From Bradyrhizobium erythrophlei (GTDB lineage Bacteria > Pseudomonadota > Alphaproteobacteria > Rhizobiales > Xanthobacteraceae): a DNA stretch of 64,000 nt. Both the position numbers and the translations under genes were made by a program. The stretch covers positions 3,162,001 through 3,226,000 of the forward strand of contig NZ_LT670818.1 in NCBI RefSeq assembly GCF_900129505.1. The letters are read 5' to 3'. The stretch's first letter is position 1; each line of letters opens with the position of its first letter. Of this stretch, positions 34,337 through 44,666 are shown one piece after another. The notes below the pieces were generated by a model, which saw only the letters and a list, made by a program, of their open reading frames with translations, searched no databases and was not told the DNA's origin.

Positions 34337-35302
34337 ATGCAGGCCAAACCACCCCTGAAAATCGTGCTTTGCTCGCCCCGCGGCTTCTGCGCCGGGGTGG
34401 TACGGGCGATCGATACCGTGGAACGGGCGCTGACCATCTATGGCGCCCCGGTCTATGTCCGCCACGAGATCGTCCACAACCGCTACGTCGTGGACAGCCT
34501 GAGGACCAAGGGCGCGATTTTCGTCGAGGAACTGGCCGAAATCCCCGACAATACCAACGCCCCCGTGGTGTTTTCCGCCCACGGGGTTCCCAAATCGGTG
34601 CCCGCCGACGCCCGGGCGCGTAATTTCTTCTCGCTGGACGCGACCTGCCCGCTGGTCACCAAGGTGCACCGGGAAGCGGCGATCCATTTCAAGCGCGGCC
34701 GCGAAATCCTGCTGATCGGGCATTCCCATCACCCGGAGGTGGTGGGGACGCTCGGGCAGCTGCCGCCGGGGGCGGTGACGCTGATCGAGACCGCGGAAGA
34801 CGCCAAGACCTTCACGCCGAAGGATCCCAACAACCTTGCCTTCGTGACCCAGACGACGCTGTCGATCGACGACACCGCCGAGATCGTCGCGATGCTGAAG
34901 GAACGGTTTCCCAACATCTCCGGCCCGCACAAGGAAGACATCTGCTACGCCACCACCAACCGCCAGCTCGCGGTCAAGAAGGTGGCGCCGGTGGTCGACG
35001 CCCTGATCGTGGTCGGCGCGCCGAATTCGTCGAATTCGCAGCGGCTGCGCGAGGTCGCCGAACGCGAAGGCTGCCCGATCGCGGTGCTGGCGCAGCGCGC
35101 CGGCGATCTCGACTGGTCGCGCTTTGCTGGCATCAAGAGCCTCGGCATCACCGCGGGCGCCTCGGCGCCGGAAGTGATCGTCGAGGAGATCATGGGGGCG
35201 TTCGCCGAACGTTACGAATTGCAAGTGGAGACGGTCTCGGCCGCGGAAGAGAACGAATTCTTCCCGTTGCCGCGTTCGCTGCGCCCCGACGCCGCCGAGT
35301 AA
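34337..35302 (+). CDS. ispH: 4-hydroxy-3-methylbut-2-enyl diphosphate reductase
   Basis: A 321-residue enzyme for the last step of the MEP isoprenoid pathway, reducing HMBPP to IPP and DMAPP. The three [4Fe-4S] cysteines are seen in [14 protein letters not shown] (C18), [12 protein letters not shown] and [11 protein letters not shown]. The substrate-binding His and Glu segments VRHEIVHN and [11 protein letters not shown] are intact. I prefer the ATG at 34337; an upstream GTG at 34313 would add eight residues. It heads an apparent operon: thrB starts five bases after its stop. Confidence 0.95.
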   Translation: MQAKPPLKIVLCSPRGFCAGVVRAIDTVERALTIYGAPVYVRHEIVHNRYVVDSLRTKGAIFVEELAEIPDNTNAPVVFSAHGVPKSVPADARARNFFSLDATCPLVTKVHREAAIHFKRGREILLIGHSHHPEVVGTLGQLPPGAVTLIETAEDAKTFTPKDPNNLAFVTQTTLSIDDTAEIVAMLKERFPNISGPHKEDICYATTNRQLAVKKVAPVVDALIVVGAPNSSNSQRLREVAEREGCPIAVLAQRAGDLDWSRFAGIKSLGITAGASAPEVIVEEIMGAFAERYELQVETVSAAEENEFFPLPRSLRPDAAE

Positions 35303-35307
35303 CTGCG

Positions 35308-36291
35308 ATGGCGGTTTACACCGACGTCGCCGCCGACGAGCTTGCGGAATTCCTGAGCCGTTATGATCTCGGCGAACTGTTGTCCTACAAGGGCATCGCC
35401 GAGGGCGTCGAGAATTCCAACTTCCTGCTGCATACCTCGGCCGGCTACTTCATCCTGACGCTGTACGAAAAGCGCGTGGCGAAGAACGACCTGCCGTTCT
35501 TTCTTGGCTTGATGACGCATCTCGCCTCGCGCGGCCTCAGCTGCCCGCTGCCGGTCAAGAACCGGGGCGGCGAGGCGCTCAGCACGTTGGCCGGCCGGCC
35601 GGCGGCGATCATCAGCTTCCTGGAAGGCATCTGGCCGCGCAAGCCCAGCGCCGCGCACTGCGCCGGCGTCGGCCAGGCGCTGGCGCGCATGCATCTGGCG
35701 GGCCGCGACTTTCCGATGTCGCGCGCCAACGCGCTGTCGGTGTCGGGCTGGCGGCCGCTGTTCGCACAGTCCTCATCGCGCGCCGACGAATTGCAGCCGG
35801 GGTTGGCCGCCTTCATCGAAGCCGAACTCGATCATCTCGAGAGCGGCATCTGGCCGAAGAATTTGGCGCCGGGTGTGATTCACGCGGACCTGTTTCCGGA
35901 CAACGTGTTCTTCCTCGGCGAGCGGCTGTCCGGCATCATCGACTTCACCTTCGCCTGCAACGACATGCTGGCCTATGACGTCGCGATCTGCCTCAACGCC
36001 TGGTGCTTCGAGAGCGATTGCTCGTTCAACGTCACCAAGGCGCGGGCGCTTCTCAACGCCTATGGCCGCGAGCGCAAATTGTCCGAAGCCGAGGAGAACG
36101 CACTGCCGCTGCTGGCGCGCGGCGCCGCGCTGCGGTTTCTTTTGACGCGGCTGGTGGATTTCCTCAACGTGCCGCCGGGCGCGCTGGTGCGGCCGAAGGA
36201 TCCGCTGGAATATGTCCGCAAGCTTCGCTTTCAGCAGGGCGTCGCCAGCATGCGCGATTACGGCGTCGCGGCCTCGGGGCTGGTGGCGTGA
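35308..36291 (+). CDS. thrB: Homoserine kinase (ThrB, kinase-fold type)
   Basis: A 327-residue homoserine kinase of the APH-like fold found in alphaproteobacteria and pseudomonads, not the GHMP type of E. coli. It phosphorylates homoserine for threonine synthesis. The N-terminal [20 protein letters not shown] and [15 protein letters not shown] are family-typical; the catalytic loop is [14 protein letters not shown] with Asp and Asn, and the metal-binding segment is [16 protein letters not shown]. It is sandwiched between ispH (5-base gap) and rnhA (4-base overlap). Confidence 0.95.
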   Translation: MAVYTDVAADELAEFLSRYDLGELLSYKGIAEGVENSNFLLHTSAGYFILTLYEKRVAKNDLPFFLGLMTHLASRGLSCPLPVKNRGGEALSTLAGRPAAIISFLEGIWPRKPSAAHCAGVGQALARMHLAGRDFPMSRANALSVSGWRPLFAQSSSRADELQPGLAAFIEAELDHLESGIWPKNLAPGVIHADLFPDNVFFLGERLSGIIDFTFACNDMLAYDVAICLNAWCFESDCSFNVTKARALLNAYGRERKLSEAEENALPLLARGAALRFLLTRLVDFLNVPPGALVRPKDPLEYVRKLRFQQGVASMRDYGVAASGLVA

Positions 36292-36740
36292 GCTCGCTTC
36301 CGACCGTCATCATTCATACCGACGGCGCCTGCTCGGGCAATCCCGGGCCCGGCGGCTGGGGCGCGATCCTCAAATTCGGCGAGGTCGAAAAGGAATTGAA
36401 GGGTGGCGAGGCCCATACCACCAACAACCGCATGGAGTTGATGGCGGCGATCTCCGCGCTGGAGGCGCTGAAAAAACCCTGCACCGTCGATCTCTACACC
36501 GACAGCCAGTATGTCCGTCAGGGCATCACCGGCTGGATCCATGGCTGGAAGAAGAACGGCTGGCGCACCGCCGACAAGAAGCCGGTCAAGAACGTCGAAC
36601 TGTGGCAACGCCTCGACGCCGCGCTGAAGTCGCACCAGGTGCGCTGGCACTGGGTCAAGGGTCATGCCGGTCACGACGAAAACGAGCGCGCCGATCAGCT
36701 CGCGCGCGACGGCGTCGCGATGGCCAGGCTGAAGGGTTAG
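36288..36740 (+). CDS. rnhA: Ribonuclease HI
   Basis: A 150-residue RNase HI that cuts the RNA strand of RNA-DNA hybrids. All four metal ligands are present: D12 ([14 protein letters not shown]), E50 (NRMELMAA), D72 (YTDSQY) and D136 (ERADQLA), with H126 in the flexible loop. The basic-protrusion region [20 protein letters not shown] is complete. The start is a GTG at 36288 overlapping the thrB stop (GTGA), so translation is coupled. The association ispH-thrB-rnhA is familiar in this group. Confidence 0.95.
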   Translation: MSSLPTVIIHTDGACSGNPGPGGWGAILKFGEVEKELKGGEAHTTNNRMELMAAISALEALKKPCTVDLYTDSQYVRQGITGWIHGWKKNGWRTADKKPVKNVELWQRLDAALKSHQVRWHWVKGHAGHDENERADQLARDGVAMARLKG

Positions 36741-36776
36741 GCGACGTGGCGGGTTTCGCTGCTCGACCACCCACCA

Positions 36777-36884
36777 CTGTCGTCACCCGCGAAAGCGGGT
36801 GACCCAGTATTCCAGAGGCGTTCGTAATAGAACTGCAAGGCCGCGGCGTACTGGATCGCCCGGTCAAGCCGGGCGACGACAGTT
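36777..36884. repeat. Family B repeat, full copy
   Basis: CTGTCGTCACCCGCGAAAGC GGGTGACCCAGTATTCCAGA at the left and CCGCGGCGTACTGGATCGCC CGGTCAAGCCGGGCGACGAC at the right. The left arm equals that of the other B copies, while the right hairpin (CGCCCGG/CCGGGCG) resembles family C, so it looks recombined. It lies between the convergent rnhA and peroxiredoxin genes. Confidence 0.85.
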
Positions 36885-36926
36885 GTGGTTGTCAGTCGTG
36901 ATTGTCGCCGCAGTTTGCGATCAATT

Positions 36927-37412
36927 TCAAAGCTGCGCCAGCAGCGTATCGCCGCCGGAGACCTCGACCTTGCCGGGGGCCGGCTCGAGGTTGAGCTTCC
37001 TGACCACGCCGTCATCCACCAGCATCGAGTAGCGGTGGGAGCGGATGCCCAGCCCATTGCCAGAGGCGTCGAGTTCCATGCCGATCGCCTTGGTGAAGTC
37101 GGCGTTGCCGTCGGCGAGGAAGGTGGCTTCGTCGCGCTGGTCGGTATCGCGCTTCCACGCGTTCATGACGAAGGCGTCGTTGACCGAGACGATCGCGATC
37201 GTGTTCACGCCCTTGTCCTTGATGGCATAGGCGTTGAGGAAGATGCTCGGCAGATGCATCTTGTGGCAGGTGCCGGTGTAGGCACCGGGCACCGCGAACA
37301 GCGCGACCTTCTTGCCCTTGAAGATGTCGTCGGTTGTCTTGACCTGCGGACCTTCCGCCGTCATCACGCGAAATTTTGCATCCGGCAGCTTGTCGCCAAC
37401 TTTGATGGTCAT
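36927..37412 (-). CDS. Peroxiredoxin, Prx5 type
   Basis: A 161-residue peroxiredoxin that reduces hydrogen peroxide and organic hydroperoxides in the cytoplasm. The peroxidatic cysteine is C49 in VPGAYTGTCHKMHLPS, matching the PGAFTxxC motif of the Prx5 group. The downstream VNDAFVMNAWKRD, and FLADGNADFTKAIGMELDAS, are typical. GGAGA lies seven bases before the ATG at 37412; a TTG two codons upstream is less likely. It stands alone between repeats. Confidence 0.93.
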   Translation of the reverse strand: MTIKVGDKLPDAKFRVMTAEGPQVKTTDDIFKGKKVALFAVPGAYTGTCHKMHLPSIFLNAYAIKDKGVNTIAIVSVNDAFVMNAWKRDTDQRDEATFLADGNADFTKAIGMELDASGNGLGIRSHRYSMLVDDGVVRKLNLEPAPGKVEVSGGDTLLAQL

Positions 37413-37524
37413 CGTCAATTCTCCCTAAATGGTGCGGATGTTTCTTAAAGCATTTTCCGGCGGGAAGGAAACCACTTCACCAGGGTGTGATGGTGGCGCT
37501 GGATTGGGCAGCCGTTGCTGCGAG

Positions 37525-37575
37525 CCTTCGGGCCGCATTCGCGCGACCCGTTGACTCCTCCACAATGACGGCGGT
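37525..37575. repeat. Family A repeat, partial and diverged
   Basis: GCATTCGCGCGACCCGTTGA CTCCTCCACAATGACGGCGG matches the second half of the repeat at 60821..60886, which reads GCATTCGCGCGACCCGTTGG CTCGCAATGACGG, with a few changes. It lies just downstream of fadD. Confidence 0.65.
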
Positions 37576-37578
37576 GGT

Positions 37579-39264
37579 TCAGGCCGCCACCGCCTTCTTT
37601 TCGTCGCGCAGCTCGCGGCGCAGGATTTTTCCGACATTGGTCTTGGGTAATTCGGTCCTGAACTCGATTTGCTTGGGAATCTTGTAGTTGGTCAGTTGCT
37701 CGTGACAGAATTTGATGATGTCCTCGGCGGTGAGGTTCGGATCCTTCTTCACGATGAATGCCTTGACGGCCTCGCCGGTGCGCTCGTCCTTAACCCCGAT
37801 CACGGCGCATTCCAGCACGCCGGGATGGCTGGCGATCACTTCCTCGACCTCGTTGGGATAGACGTTGAAGCCCGAAACCAGGATCATGTCCTTCTTGCGG
37901 TCGACGATCTTGGTGTAGCCGTCCGGCGTCATGATGCCGATATCGCCGGTGCGGAAATAGCCGTCGGCGGTCATCACCTTGGCCGTTTCCTCCGGCCGGT
38001 TCCAGTAACCGGCCATCACCTGCGGGCCCTTGGCGCAGATTTCGCCGGGCTGGCCGAGCGGCACTTCGTTGCCGTCGTCGTCGCGGATCGAGATATAGGT
38101 CGAGGGCACGGGAACGCCGATCGAGCCGTTGAACTCGGAGGCGGTCGCGGTGTTGCAGGTCAGCGTCGGCGAGGTTTCAGACAGGCCGTAGCCTTCCGCA
38201 ATGCTGCAGCCGGTCAGCTTCTTCCACTGCTCGGCCACCGGGCGCTGCACCGCCATGCCGCCGCCGTTGGAAATCTTCAGCCTGGAGAAATCGATCTTGC
38301 CGAAATCGGGATGATGCAACAGCCCGTTGTAGAGCGTGTTGACGGCGGGGAAGCTGTTGACCTGGTATTTCATCAGTTCCTTGATGAAGCCGGCCATGTC
38401 GCGCGGGTTGGGAATCAGAAGATTGACGCCGCCGGCCCGCACCGCCAGCAGGAAGCAGGCCGTCAGCGCGAAGATGTGATAGAGCGGCAGCGCGCAGACG
38501 ATGAAGATCTGGTCGACATGCGGCGGCGCCGTCAGCGCGGGCTGCAGCCAGGCATCGTTCTGCAGCACGTTGGCGAGAATGTTGCGGTGAAGCAGCGTCG
38601 CGCCCTTGGAGACGCCGGTGGTGCCGCCGGTATATTGCAGGAAGGCGACGTCGTCGGGCCCGATCTTCGGTTTGCTGAACTTCAAGCCGCGGCCGGCCGC
38701 CACCGCGTCGTTGAACAGCACCGCGCCCGGAAGCGAAAATGGCGGCACCATCTTCTTCACGCGCCGCACCACCAGATTGACGATCATGCCCTTGAGGCCG
38801 AGCATGTCGCCCATGCTGCCGATGATGACATGCTTGACCGCGGTCCTCGCGATCACCTGCTGCACGGTGTGCGCGAAGTTTTCCAGGACGATGATCGCCT
38901 CGGCGCCGGAATCCTTGAGTTGGTGCTCGAGTTCGCGCGGGGTGTAAAGCGGGTTGACGTTCACCACGGCATAGCCGGCGCGCAGCACAGCGGTGGTCGC
39001 CACCGGGTACTGCAGCACGTTCGGCATCATCAGCGCGACGCGGGCGCCCTTCTGCAGGCCCTTGCCCTGCAAATAGGCCGCGAGCGCCAGCGACATCTCG
39101 TCGAGGTCGCGATAGGTGATCGACTTGTCCATGCAGAAGAAGGATTTGCGGTCCGAGAACTTGGCAAAGCTCTCTTCCAGCAATTCGACCAGCGACGGGT
39201 ACAGGGTGGCGTCGATATCGGCGGGCACGCCGGCCGGATATTGCTTGAGCCAGATGCGCTCCAT
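37579..39264 (-). CDS. fadD: Long-chain fatty-acid--CoA ligase
   Basis: A 561-residue AMP-forming acyl-CoA ligase acting on long-chain fatty acids for beta-oxidation or lipid turnover. The P-loop is YTGGTTGVSKGATLLHRN, the second core motif is AEGYGLSETSP, and the hinge is GYFRTGDIGIMTPDGYTKIV followed by DRKKDMILVSGFNVYPNEVE; the catalytic lysine is in ELPKTNVGKILRRELR. The length and N-terminus (IWLKQYPAGVPADID) are typical of FadD. AGAGGAAA precedes the ATG at 39264. A long open frame on the opposite strand is a shadow of its codon bias. Confidence 0.93.
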   Translation of the reverse strand: MERIWLKQYPAGVPADIDATLYPSLVELLEESFAKFSDRKSFFCMDKSITYRDLDEMSLALAAYLQGKGLQKGARVALMMPNVLQYPVATTAVLRAGYAVVNVNPLYTPRELEHQLKDSGAEAIIVLENFAHTVQQVIARTAVKHVIIGSMGDMLGLKGMIVNLVVRRVKKMVPPFSLPGAVLFNDAVAAGRGLKFSKPKIGPDDVAFLQYTGGTTGVSKGATLLHRNILANVLQNDAWLQPALTAPPHVDQIFIVCALPLYHIFALTACFLLAVRAGGVNLLIPNPRDMAGFIKELMKYQVNSFPAVNTLYNGLLHHPDFGKIDFSRLKISNGGGMAVQRPVAEQWKKLTGCSIAEGYGLSETSPTLTCNTATASEFNGSIGVPVPSTYISIRDDDGNEVPLGQPGEICAKGPQVMAGYWNRPEETAKVMTADGYFRTGDIGIMTPDGYTKIVDRKKDMILVSGFNVYPNEVEEVIASHPGVLECAVIGVKDERTGEAVKAFIVKKDPNLTAEDIIKFCHEQLTNYKIPKQIEFRTELPKTNVGKILRRELRDEKKAVAA

Positions 39265-39429
39265 GGTGTTTCCTCTTCCGGTTTGCGGTCCCGTTTTATG
39301 GGCCGAGACGCCTTATTTCCGGCAGTATTGAGCAATGCGGCGGCCCATGGCAAGCGCCGCGCGTTATCGCTGCATCGCAGAGTAAAGAGGGTCCGGAAGG
39401 GATCGGCTTCTGCCCGGCCGAAACGGCAC

Positions 39430-40908
39430 TTAACTGCGCGGTGTGGCCGCCTTTTGATCCGATGGAGCGGCGTCGCCGGTCGTGCTTTTGGGCTTGGCCG
39501 CAGGCTTTGCAACCGCCTTGGGCTTGGCCGGCTTTACCGGGCTGTCGGCCGTGGCCTTCGGGGCGGTATCGGCGGACTTGGTATCGGCAGATTTGGCGTC
39601 GGCACGCTTGACGGCAGCCGGTTTGGCCGCGGATTTCGCTTCGGGCTTCCTGTCGGATTTGACGTCCTTTGCCGTTTCCTTGGCGTCGGCCTTAGGCTCG
39701 GCGGCGGCATCTGGCTTCTTTGCCGCGATCCGGGTCTTCTTGCCGCGATGCGGCGTGGCCTGCTTGTCGGAATCCGCGGCGACAGCCGCGATCAGGGCGG
39801 CGCCGGTCCGGGTCGGGCCGGTGTAGACGACGATCGGCTCGGAGGCCGCGGGCGCGCCCGCCAGCAATTCCGAGGGCTTCAGGATCGGCGGCTGCAGCCC
39901 GGCGGCAAAGAAGGTCAGGCTGCTGCTTTCGCCGCCGGTTGCGCTGCCGCCGCTGCTGGCGACCGTGTCGTCCTCGTCGCTGGCGGGCTTGTGCCGCTTG
40001 CCGCCGCACATCTCGTCGCGCAGGTTCGGCGGCGAGGCGTCGATCGGCGCCAGATTGTCGACCGTGCCGAGCGCGGGACGCAGCCACGACAGCGTGTTGT
40101 TGGCAAAGCCGCGCTCGAGCATCTGCGCGGCGCGCACCGCGCGCATCTGCCCGGAGGAGGCCCCCAGCACCACCGCGATCAGCCGTTTGCCGTTGCGGGT
40201 GGCGGACGCCACCAGGTTGTATCCGGACGCGCAGATGAAGCCGGTCTTGAAACCGTCGGCGCCCGGATAGCGTCCGATCAGCTTGTTGAAATTCTGCGTG
40301 ACCTTGCGGCCGAATCGGATCGAGGGAATGTGGACGAAATATTCGTATTCCGGTAGGTCGCGAATGATCGCGCGGGCCAGAATCGCAAGATCGCGCGCCG
40401 AAGTGATCTGGCCGTCCGCGGGCAGGCCGTTCGGATTGACGTAGCTCGTTTGCGTCATGCCGAGCTTTTGCGCGTTCTCGTTCATCAGCGCCGAAAAGCC
40501 GTCGATCGAACCGCCGACGCCCTCGGCCAGCACCACGGCCATGTCGTTGGCCGATTTCACCAGCATCATTTTCAGCGCATTGTCGACCGTGACCTGCGTG
40601 CCCGGACGGAAACCCATCTTCGAGGGTGACTGGGAAGCCGCGACCGGCGACACCGTCAACAGCGTATCGAGGGTAAGGCGCCCTTCCTTGACCGCTTTCA
40701 GCGTCGTGTAGGCCGTCATCAGCTTGGTCACCGATGCGGGATACCAGGGATAGGTGGCGTTCTCGGCCTCCAGCACCTTGCCGGTGTCGGCTTCGATGAG
40801 CAAATGGGCTTCGGCGTGGGCGACGCGCGGGGCGGCGACGCCGAGCGCTGCGACGACAACGATCCAGTTCAGCGATGACTTGCGAAGCAGCGGGCGAAGA
40901 AAATGCAC
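39430..40908 (-). CDS. D-alanyl-D-alanine carboxypeptidase (PBP5/6 type) with Lys/Ala-rich tail
   Basis: A 492-residue periplasmic penicillin-binding protein of the PBP5/DacA-like group, which trims the terminal D-Ala of peptidoglycan stem peptides. Motifs are S59-V-T-K62 (PASVTK), SAND and DGFKTG. I prefer the GTG at 40908, which yields the signal peptide MHFLRPLLRKSSLNWIVVVA with cleavage after VAHA; the frame is open 23 codons more, to 40977. After the catalytic and C-terminal domains (to about 300) comes a low-complexity tail of about 130 residues rich in Lys, Ala, Asp and Pro, possibly binding the wall. Confidence 0.9.
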   Translation of the reverse strand: MHFLRPLLRKSSLNWIVVVAALGVAAPRVAHAEAHLLIEADTGKVLEAENATYPWYPASVTKLMTAYTTLKAVKEGRLTLDTLLTVSPVAASQSPSKMGFRPGTQVTVDNALKMMLVKSANDMAVVLAEGVGGSIDGFSALMNENAQKLGMTQTSYVNPNGLPADGQITSARDLAILARAIIRDLPEYEYFVHIPSIRFGRKVTQNFNKLIGRYPGADGFKTGFICASGYNLVASATRNGKRLIAVVLGASSGQMRAVRAAQMLERGFANNTLSWLRPALGTVDNLAPIDASPPNLRDEMCGGKRHKPASDEDDTVASSGGSATGGESSSLTFFAAGLQPPILKPSELLAGAPAASEPIVVYTGPTRTGAALIAAVAADSDKQATPHRGKKTRIAAKKPDAAAEPKADAKETAKDVKSDRKPEAKSAAKPAAVKRADAKSADTKSADTAPKATADSPVKPAKPKAVAKPAAKPKSTTGDAAPSDQKAATPRS

Positions 40909-41089
40909 AATCCGATTCCGGTCCTTTTGAGACCCGCCTTCGCAAAGGAGGTCTGACATGTAACGTTCGGGTTTCAAGCGTGTCCGGCGCCGTCGGCTAC
41001 GGCGGCTGCAAACCTATACCGGCTTGCCGATTCAGAACAGAGGCTCCCCAATTAAATCGTGGACGAAATAGGCCGAATTTCGGCGATAT

Positions 41090-42895
41090 CTAAATCTTGA
41101 CGGCGGCGCTCGCGGTGTCGCGCGTCTGCACACCGCCGCGCACTTTTTCCTGAACCATGAATTGCGCCCTGGCGAGTTCCGCGAAATGGCCGCCTTTCGC
41201 CACCAGTTCATCGAACGTTCCGCTTTCGATCACGCGCCCGGAATCGAACACGAGGATTCGCGTGGCGTTGCGGATGGTCGAGAGCCGGTGCGCGATCACG
41301 AACGTGGTGCGGCCCTTCATCACTTCGTCGAGAGCGGCGTTGACCTTGGCCTCGGTGACCGCATCGAGCGCGCTGGTTGCTTCGTCGAGGATCAGGATCG
41401 GCGGATCCTTCAACAGCGCGCGCGCGATCGACAGCCGCTGCCGCTCGCCGCCCGACAACATGCGGCCCCGCTCGCCGGCATTGGTCTCGAATCCCTGCTC
41501 GTTGCGCTCGATGAATTCCAGCGCCTGGGCGCGACCAGCCGCGATCCGCATTTCCTCGTCGGTGGCGTCCGGCTTGCCGACGCGCAGATTGTCGGCGATC
41601 GTCCGATTGAACAGCAGCGCTTCCTGGAACACCACGCCGATATTCCGCCGCAACGCCGTCAGCGTCAGGCCGCGGACGTCCATGCCGTCGATCCTGATGA
41701 AGCCCGACTGCGGATCGAATGCGCGATGCAGCAGCGCGATCGCCGTCGATTTGCCGGCGCCGGTCGGGCCGACCAGTGCGATGGTCTGGCCGGGCAGGGC
41801 GGTGAAGGAGAGGTCCTCGACCGCGGGCCGCTTGCCGTCATATGAAAACGACACGTCCTTGAATTCGACCAGGCCAGACAGCCTTCCGGTATCGATCGCG
41901 TCGGGCCGGTCGCGCACCGCCGGCACCGCATCCAGCACGTTGAAGAATTCCTGCAGGCGCGGCGCTTCCATGAACACGTTGTTGATGAAGGAGACCACCT
42001 GTTCGAGCTTCTGGATCAGCATGGTGGCGAAAGAGACGAACATCACGATCTCGCCGACCGTGGTCAGTCCCTGCGCATGCAGCGCGATGCCGACGGTGAA
42101 GATCGCCAGCACCGTGATCGTGGTCGACGCCCGCGTGATGACGGTGACCAGCGCCCACCACGACAGCACCGGCATCTGCACCGCCAGCAGCTTGTCGGCG
42201 ACGAAGCGCAAGCCCTGCACCTCGGCATCGATGCGCACGAAGCTCTGCACCAGCGCGACATTGCCAAGCGCGTCGGAAGCGCGCGCCGACAAATCGCTGT
42301 AATGCGCCTCGACCTCGTTCTGCATGCCGTAGGTCTTGCGCACCACCAGCGTGGTGAGCACGGTGAACACCACGCAGAGCGCGAACAACAGGATCGCCAG
42401 CCGCCAGTTGATGTAAAGCGCCAGCGGCAGCAGCACCACCAGCGACATGATGGCGGCGAAATGTTCGCGGAAAAATCCGAGCCACAGCCGCCACAGCGCG
42501 TCGGTGCCGTTCAGCATCACCTTCATCAGGCGGCCGGAATGGGTGCCGGTGTGGAAGGTCAGCGGCAGCTGCATGATGTGCTCGAAATAATTCGTCAGCA
42601 CCGCCTGGCGCTGGCGGTGCGCCAGCCGGTCGGCATGCAGCGCGACCCAGGCGCTGCTCGCGATGGTGAACAGGCCGAACGCCGCCCACGCCCCCAGCAG
42701 CGGCCACGCGGACGACGATCCGCTGGGATCGGCGGAGGGCTTGCCGGAGAGGACATCGACGATGTGGCCGAACAACACCGGCTCGGCGAATTGCGCGCCG
42801 GCGAGCAGCAGGTTGGCGCCGGCCAGGATCCAGCCCAGCCGCGCCTCTTTGCCGAGCAGTTTGAGGACGCGCGTGTAAAGCCGAAACAGGGACAT
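41090..42895 (-). CDS. ndvA: Cyclic beta-glucan ABC exporter (NdvA/ChvA type)
   Basis: A 601-residue half-transporter with six N-terminal membrane helices and a C-terminal ATPase. Walker A is GPTGAGKST (376-384), the signature is [17 protein letters not shown], Walker B is [14 protein letters not shown] and the H-loop is [10 protein letters not shown]. The N-terminal [20 protein letters not shown] and [20 protein letters not shown] segments are those of NdvA/ChvA/BvgA, the exporters of cyclic beta-1,2-glucan (in Bradyrhizobium beta-1,3/1,6-glucan). It probably works as a homodimer. No glucan synthase gene is adjacent; the substrate is inferred from family. Confidence 0.88.
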   Translation of the reverse strand: MSLFRLYTRVLKLLGKEARLGWILAGANLLLAGAQFAEPVLFGHIVDVLSGKPSADPSGSSSAWPLLGAWAAFGLFTIASSAWVALHADRLAHRQRQAVLTNYFEHIMQLPLTFHTGTHSGRLMKVMLNGTDALWRLWLGFFREHFAAIMSLVVLLPLALYINWRLAILLFALCVVFTVLTTLVVRKTYGMQNEVEAHYSDLSARASDALGNVALVQSFVRIDAEVQGLRFVADKLLAVQMPVLSWWALVTVITRASTTITVLAIFTVGIALHAQGLTTVGEIVMFVSFATMLIQKLEQVVSFINNVFMEAPRLQEFFNVLDAVPAVRDRPDAIDTGRLSGLVEFKDVSFSYDGKRPAVEDLSFTALPGQTIALVGPTGAGKSTAIALLHRAFDPQSGFIRIDGMDVRGLTLTALRRNIGVVFQEALLFNRTIADNLRVGKPDATDEEMRIAAGRAQALEFIERNEQGFETNAGERGRMLSGGERQRLSIARALLKDPPILILDEATSALDAVTEAKVNAALDEVMKGRTTFVIAHRLSTIRNATRILVFDSGRVIESGTFDELVAKGGHFAELARAQFMVQEKVRGGVQTRDTASAAVKI

Positions 42896-42999
42896 GCCGT
42901 TAGGACTCGAAAGAAAAGAAGCCGCCGGCGGACCAGCGTCGGAAGTTCCATTCTAAGCAGGGATTGTCGGCAAGATACAGGCTAGGGGGCGCGTTTTGC

Positions 43000-44058
43000 T
43001 CAATTGATGAGCCGGCCGTCCGGCGGCGGCAGGAAGCTGTCGTCGAAAATATCCGCCGCGGACGGCCTTTTGCCGAATTTGAAATCCTCGCCGACCTCGG
43101 CGATCGAGCGGTCGAGGCGGGCGGGGTCGACCCCGCCGATGCCGTAGCGCCTGACCTCGGCGGTGAGGATGTTGCCGGCAATCAGGGTTTGCAGCCGTTC
43201 AAGTTCCAGATCGCGCGATCCGCCATCCATCCGGCTGATCACCTCATCGACCGCGCGCGCGGGCTGCTTGATGGCAAGATGGGTCCCCGCGATCAGGGCG
43301 CGCACGAAGCCTTTCACCGCCTCGGGACTCCTGGCCGCAAACGCCGGGTTGACGATGACGGCAAAACCGTAGGCTTCGCAGCCATAATCGGCAAATCGAA
43401 GCACCGCGAGGTCGTCGGCGGGGACGCCGCGATCTCTCAGGTTGACCGCCGACAGATATGAGAAGCCGGTCACGGCGTCGACCTGCCCGGCCGACAGCAT
43501 CGGCTCGCGCACGGCAGCGCCGATCCTGTTCTGCTTCACGTTCGCGACCTTGATCCCGTTCCGCTTCGCCAACGCCGGCCACAGCCGGATCGACAGATCG
43601 CCTTCGGCGACGCCGAGGGTCTTGCCCTCGATATCGGACAGCGCGTGGATGCCCCGGCTTTTGCGCGCAACGATGGCATAGGGCGACTGGTTGTACAGCA
43701 CGAACACCGCCTTGACTTGCGGCGCATCGGATTTACCGCGAAAGCGGATCAGTTCGTTGATGTCGGCCAGCGCGAAATCGGCCGCGCCGGAGGCGACACG
43801 CGCGATCGCGTCCGCCGAGCCGCCGGCGATCTCGGTGGCGACCGCGAGTCCCTCCGAACCGAACAGACCACTGGCCGAGGCCAGCAGCACCGGCGCGGCG
43901 CCCGCATCGATTGGACGATCGAAGGCAAACCGGATCTGGATCGGTTGCCGGGGTTCGACCTGCGCCCGGACTTGACTGGCACCGGAGCACGCAAGAGCCA
44001 GAAGACCCGTCAGCAAAGCCGAAATGCAGTGGAAAGCGATGGTTGGACGCACACGCAT
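43000..44058 (-). CDS. Orphan ABC substrate-binding protein (NMT1/sulfonate/nitrate type)
   Basis: A 352-residue periplasmic receptor of the SsuA/TauA/NMT1 group. A signal peptide with a possible lipobox (LLALACSG) is followed by QIRFAFDRPIDAGAAPVLLA, SGLFGSEGLAV and the hinge DIEGKTLGVAEGDLSIRLWP. No permease or ATPase gene of the system is beside it, so it is either an orphan receptor or supplies a transporter encoded elsewhere. Substrates of the group include aliphatic sulfonates, nitrate and pyrimidine precursors; none can be chosen here. Confidence 0.88.
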   Translation of the reverse strand: MRVRPTIAFHCISALLTGLLALACSGASQVRAQVEPRQPIQIRFAFDRPIDAGAAPVLLASASGLFGSEGLAVATEIAGGSADAIARVASGAADFALADINELIRFRGKSDAPQVKAVFVLYNQSPYAIVARKSRGIHALSDIEGKTLGVAEGDLSIRLWPALAKRNGIKVANVKQNRIGAAVREPMLSAGQVDAVTGFSYLSAVNLRDRGVPADDLAVLRFADYGCEAYGFAVIVNPAFAARSPEAVKGFVRALIAGTHLAIKQPARAVDEVISRMDGGSRDLELERLQTLIAGNILTAEVRRYGIGGVDPARLDRSIAEVGEDFKFGKRPSAADIFDDSFLPPPDGRLIN

Positions 44059-44285
44059 TGGACTATTTCGAATTCGGGGCGCCAGCGCATGCGGGTTCTA
44101 TGACCGCATCATGACGGCTGAGGCGAAAGCTTTCGACCATACTGCCGGATCGAATCTGAACGGCCGATGAGCGCCACGAATCCGCCACCGATCGTTCAGC
44201 TGGGTTCGGTTTTGGGAACCTAACATGGGTTCGGCGGTTGGCTACAGGCGGCCTGACGGGCCGGGCCATGATGGAGGAATTCGAG

Positions 44286-44666
44286 ATGTTTGCGCGAAAA
44301 GCAGTGTTTTCTTCGTTCGGACGCGCCGCCGTGATGGCGAGCGTCGCGGCGATGGCGCTGACGGTTGTGGCGCCTTCGCTGGCCTGGGCCGGCTCGCCGA
44401 GCGGGGCGACTGATATCAGCGCCCGGCACAGGGGCTATGGCGGTGGTGCTGCCGCGGCGGCCGCCTTTGCCGGCATTGTCGGCACCGGCCTGGCGATCGC
44501 GGCCACCCAGAACCGCCGCGCCTATTATGACGATTATGATAGCGGCCCGGTCTATTATGGCGGCGGCCCGGTCTACTACGGCGGCGGTCCCGGCTATTAC
44601 GATCACGGCTATGGCTATGGCCGCAGCCGTTCTGAATTTGGCGGCCAGCCCACCGGCCATTGGTAG
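44286..44666 (+). CDS. Small exported Gly/Tyr-rich protein
   Basis: A 126-residue protein with a signal peptide (FGRAAVMASVAAMALTVVAP, cleavage near AWA). A second hydrophobic Ala/Gly segment, GGGAAAAAAFAGIVGTGLAI, could span the membrane. The rest is a low-complexity Gly/Tyr tail with the tandem GPVYYGGGPVYYGGG. GGAGGA lies six bases before the ATG at 44286. Proteins of this design are common small envelope proteins in the group; the role is unknown. Confidence 0.8.
   Translation: MFARKAVFSSFGRAAVMASVAAMALTVVAPSLAWAGSPSGATDISARHRGYGGGAAAAAAFAGIVGTGLAIAATQNRRAYYDDYDSGPVYYGGGPVYYGGGPGYYDHGYGYGRSRSEFGGQPTGHW

Noticed and set aside
37669..40356. An 895-codon open frame on the plus strand
   Set aside because: It runs antisense across fadD and into the carboxypeptidase gene, both with clear motifs. 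Its translation is Arg/His/Asp-rich without any recognisable domain, the usual shadow of high-GC third positions.
44063..44269. Possible tRNA or small gene before the Gly/Tyr-rich protein
   Set aside because: A minus-strand frame here ends in wording that resembles translated tRNA 3' ends, but no acceptor stem, anticodon loop or GGTTCGA-type T loop can be folded from the DNA.
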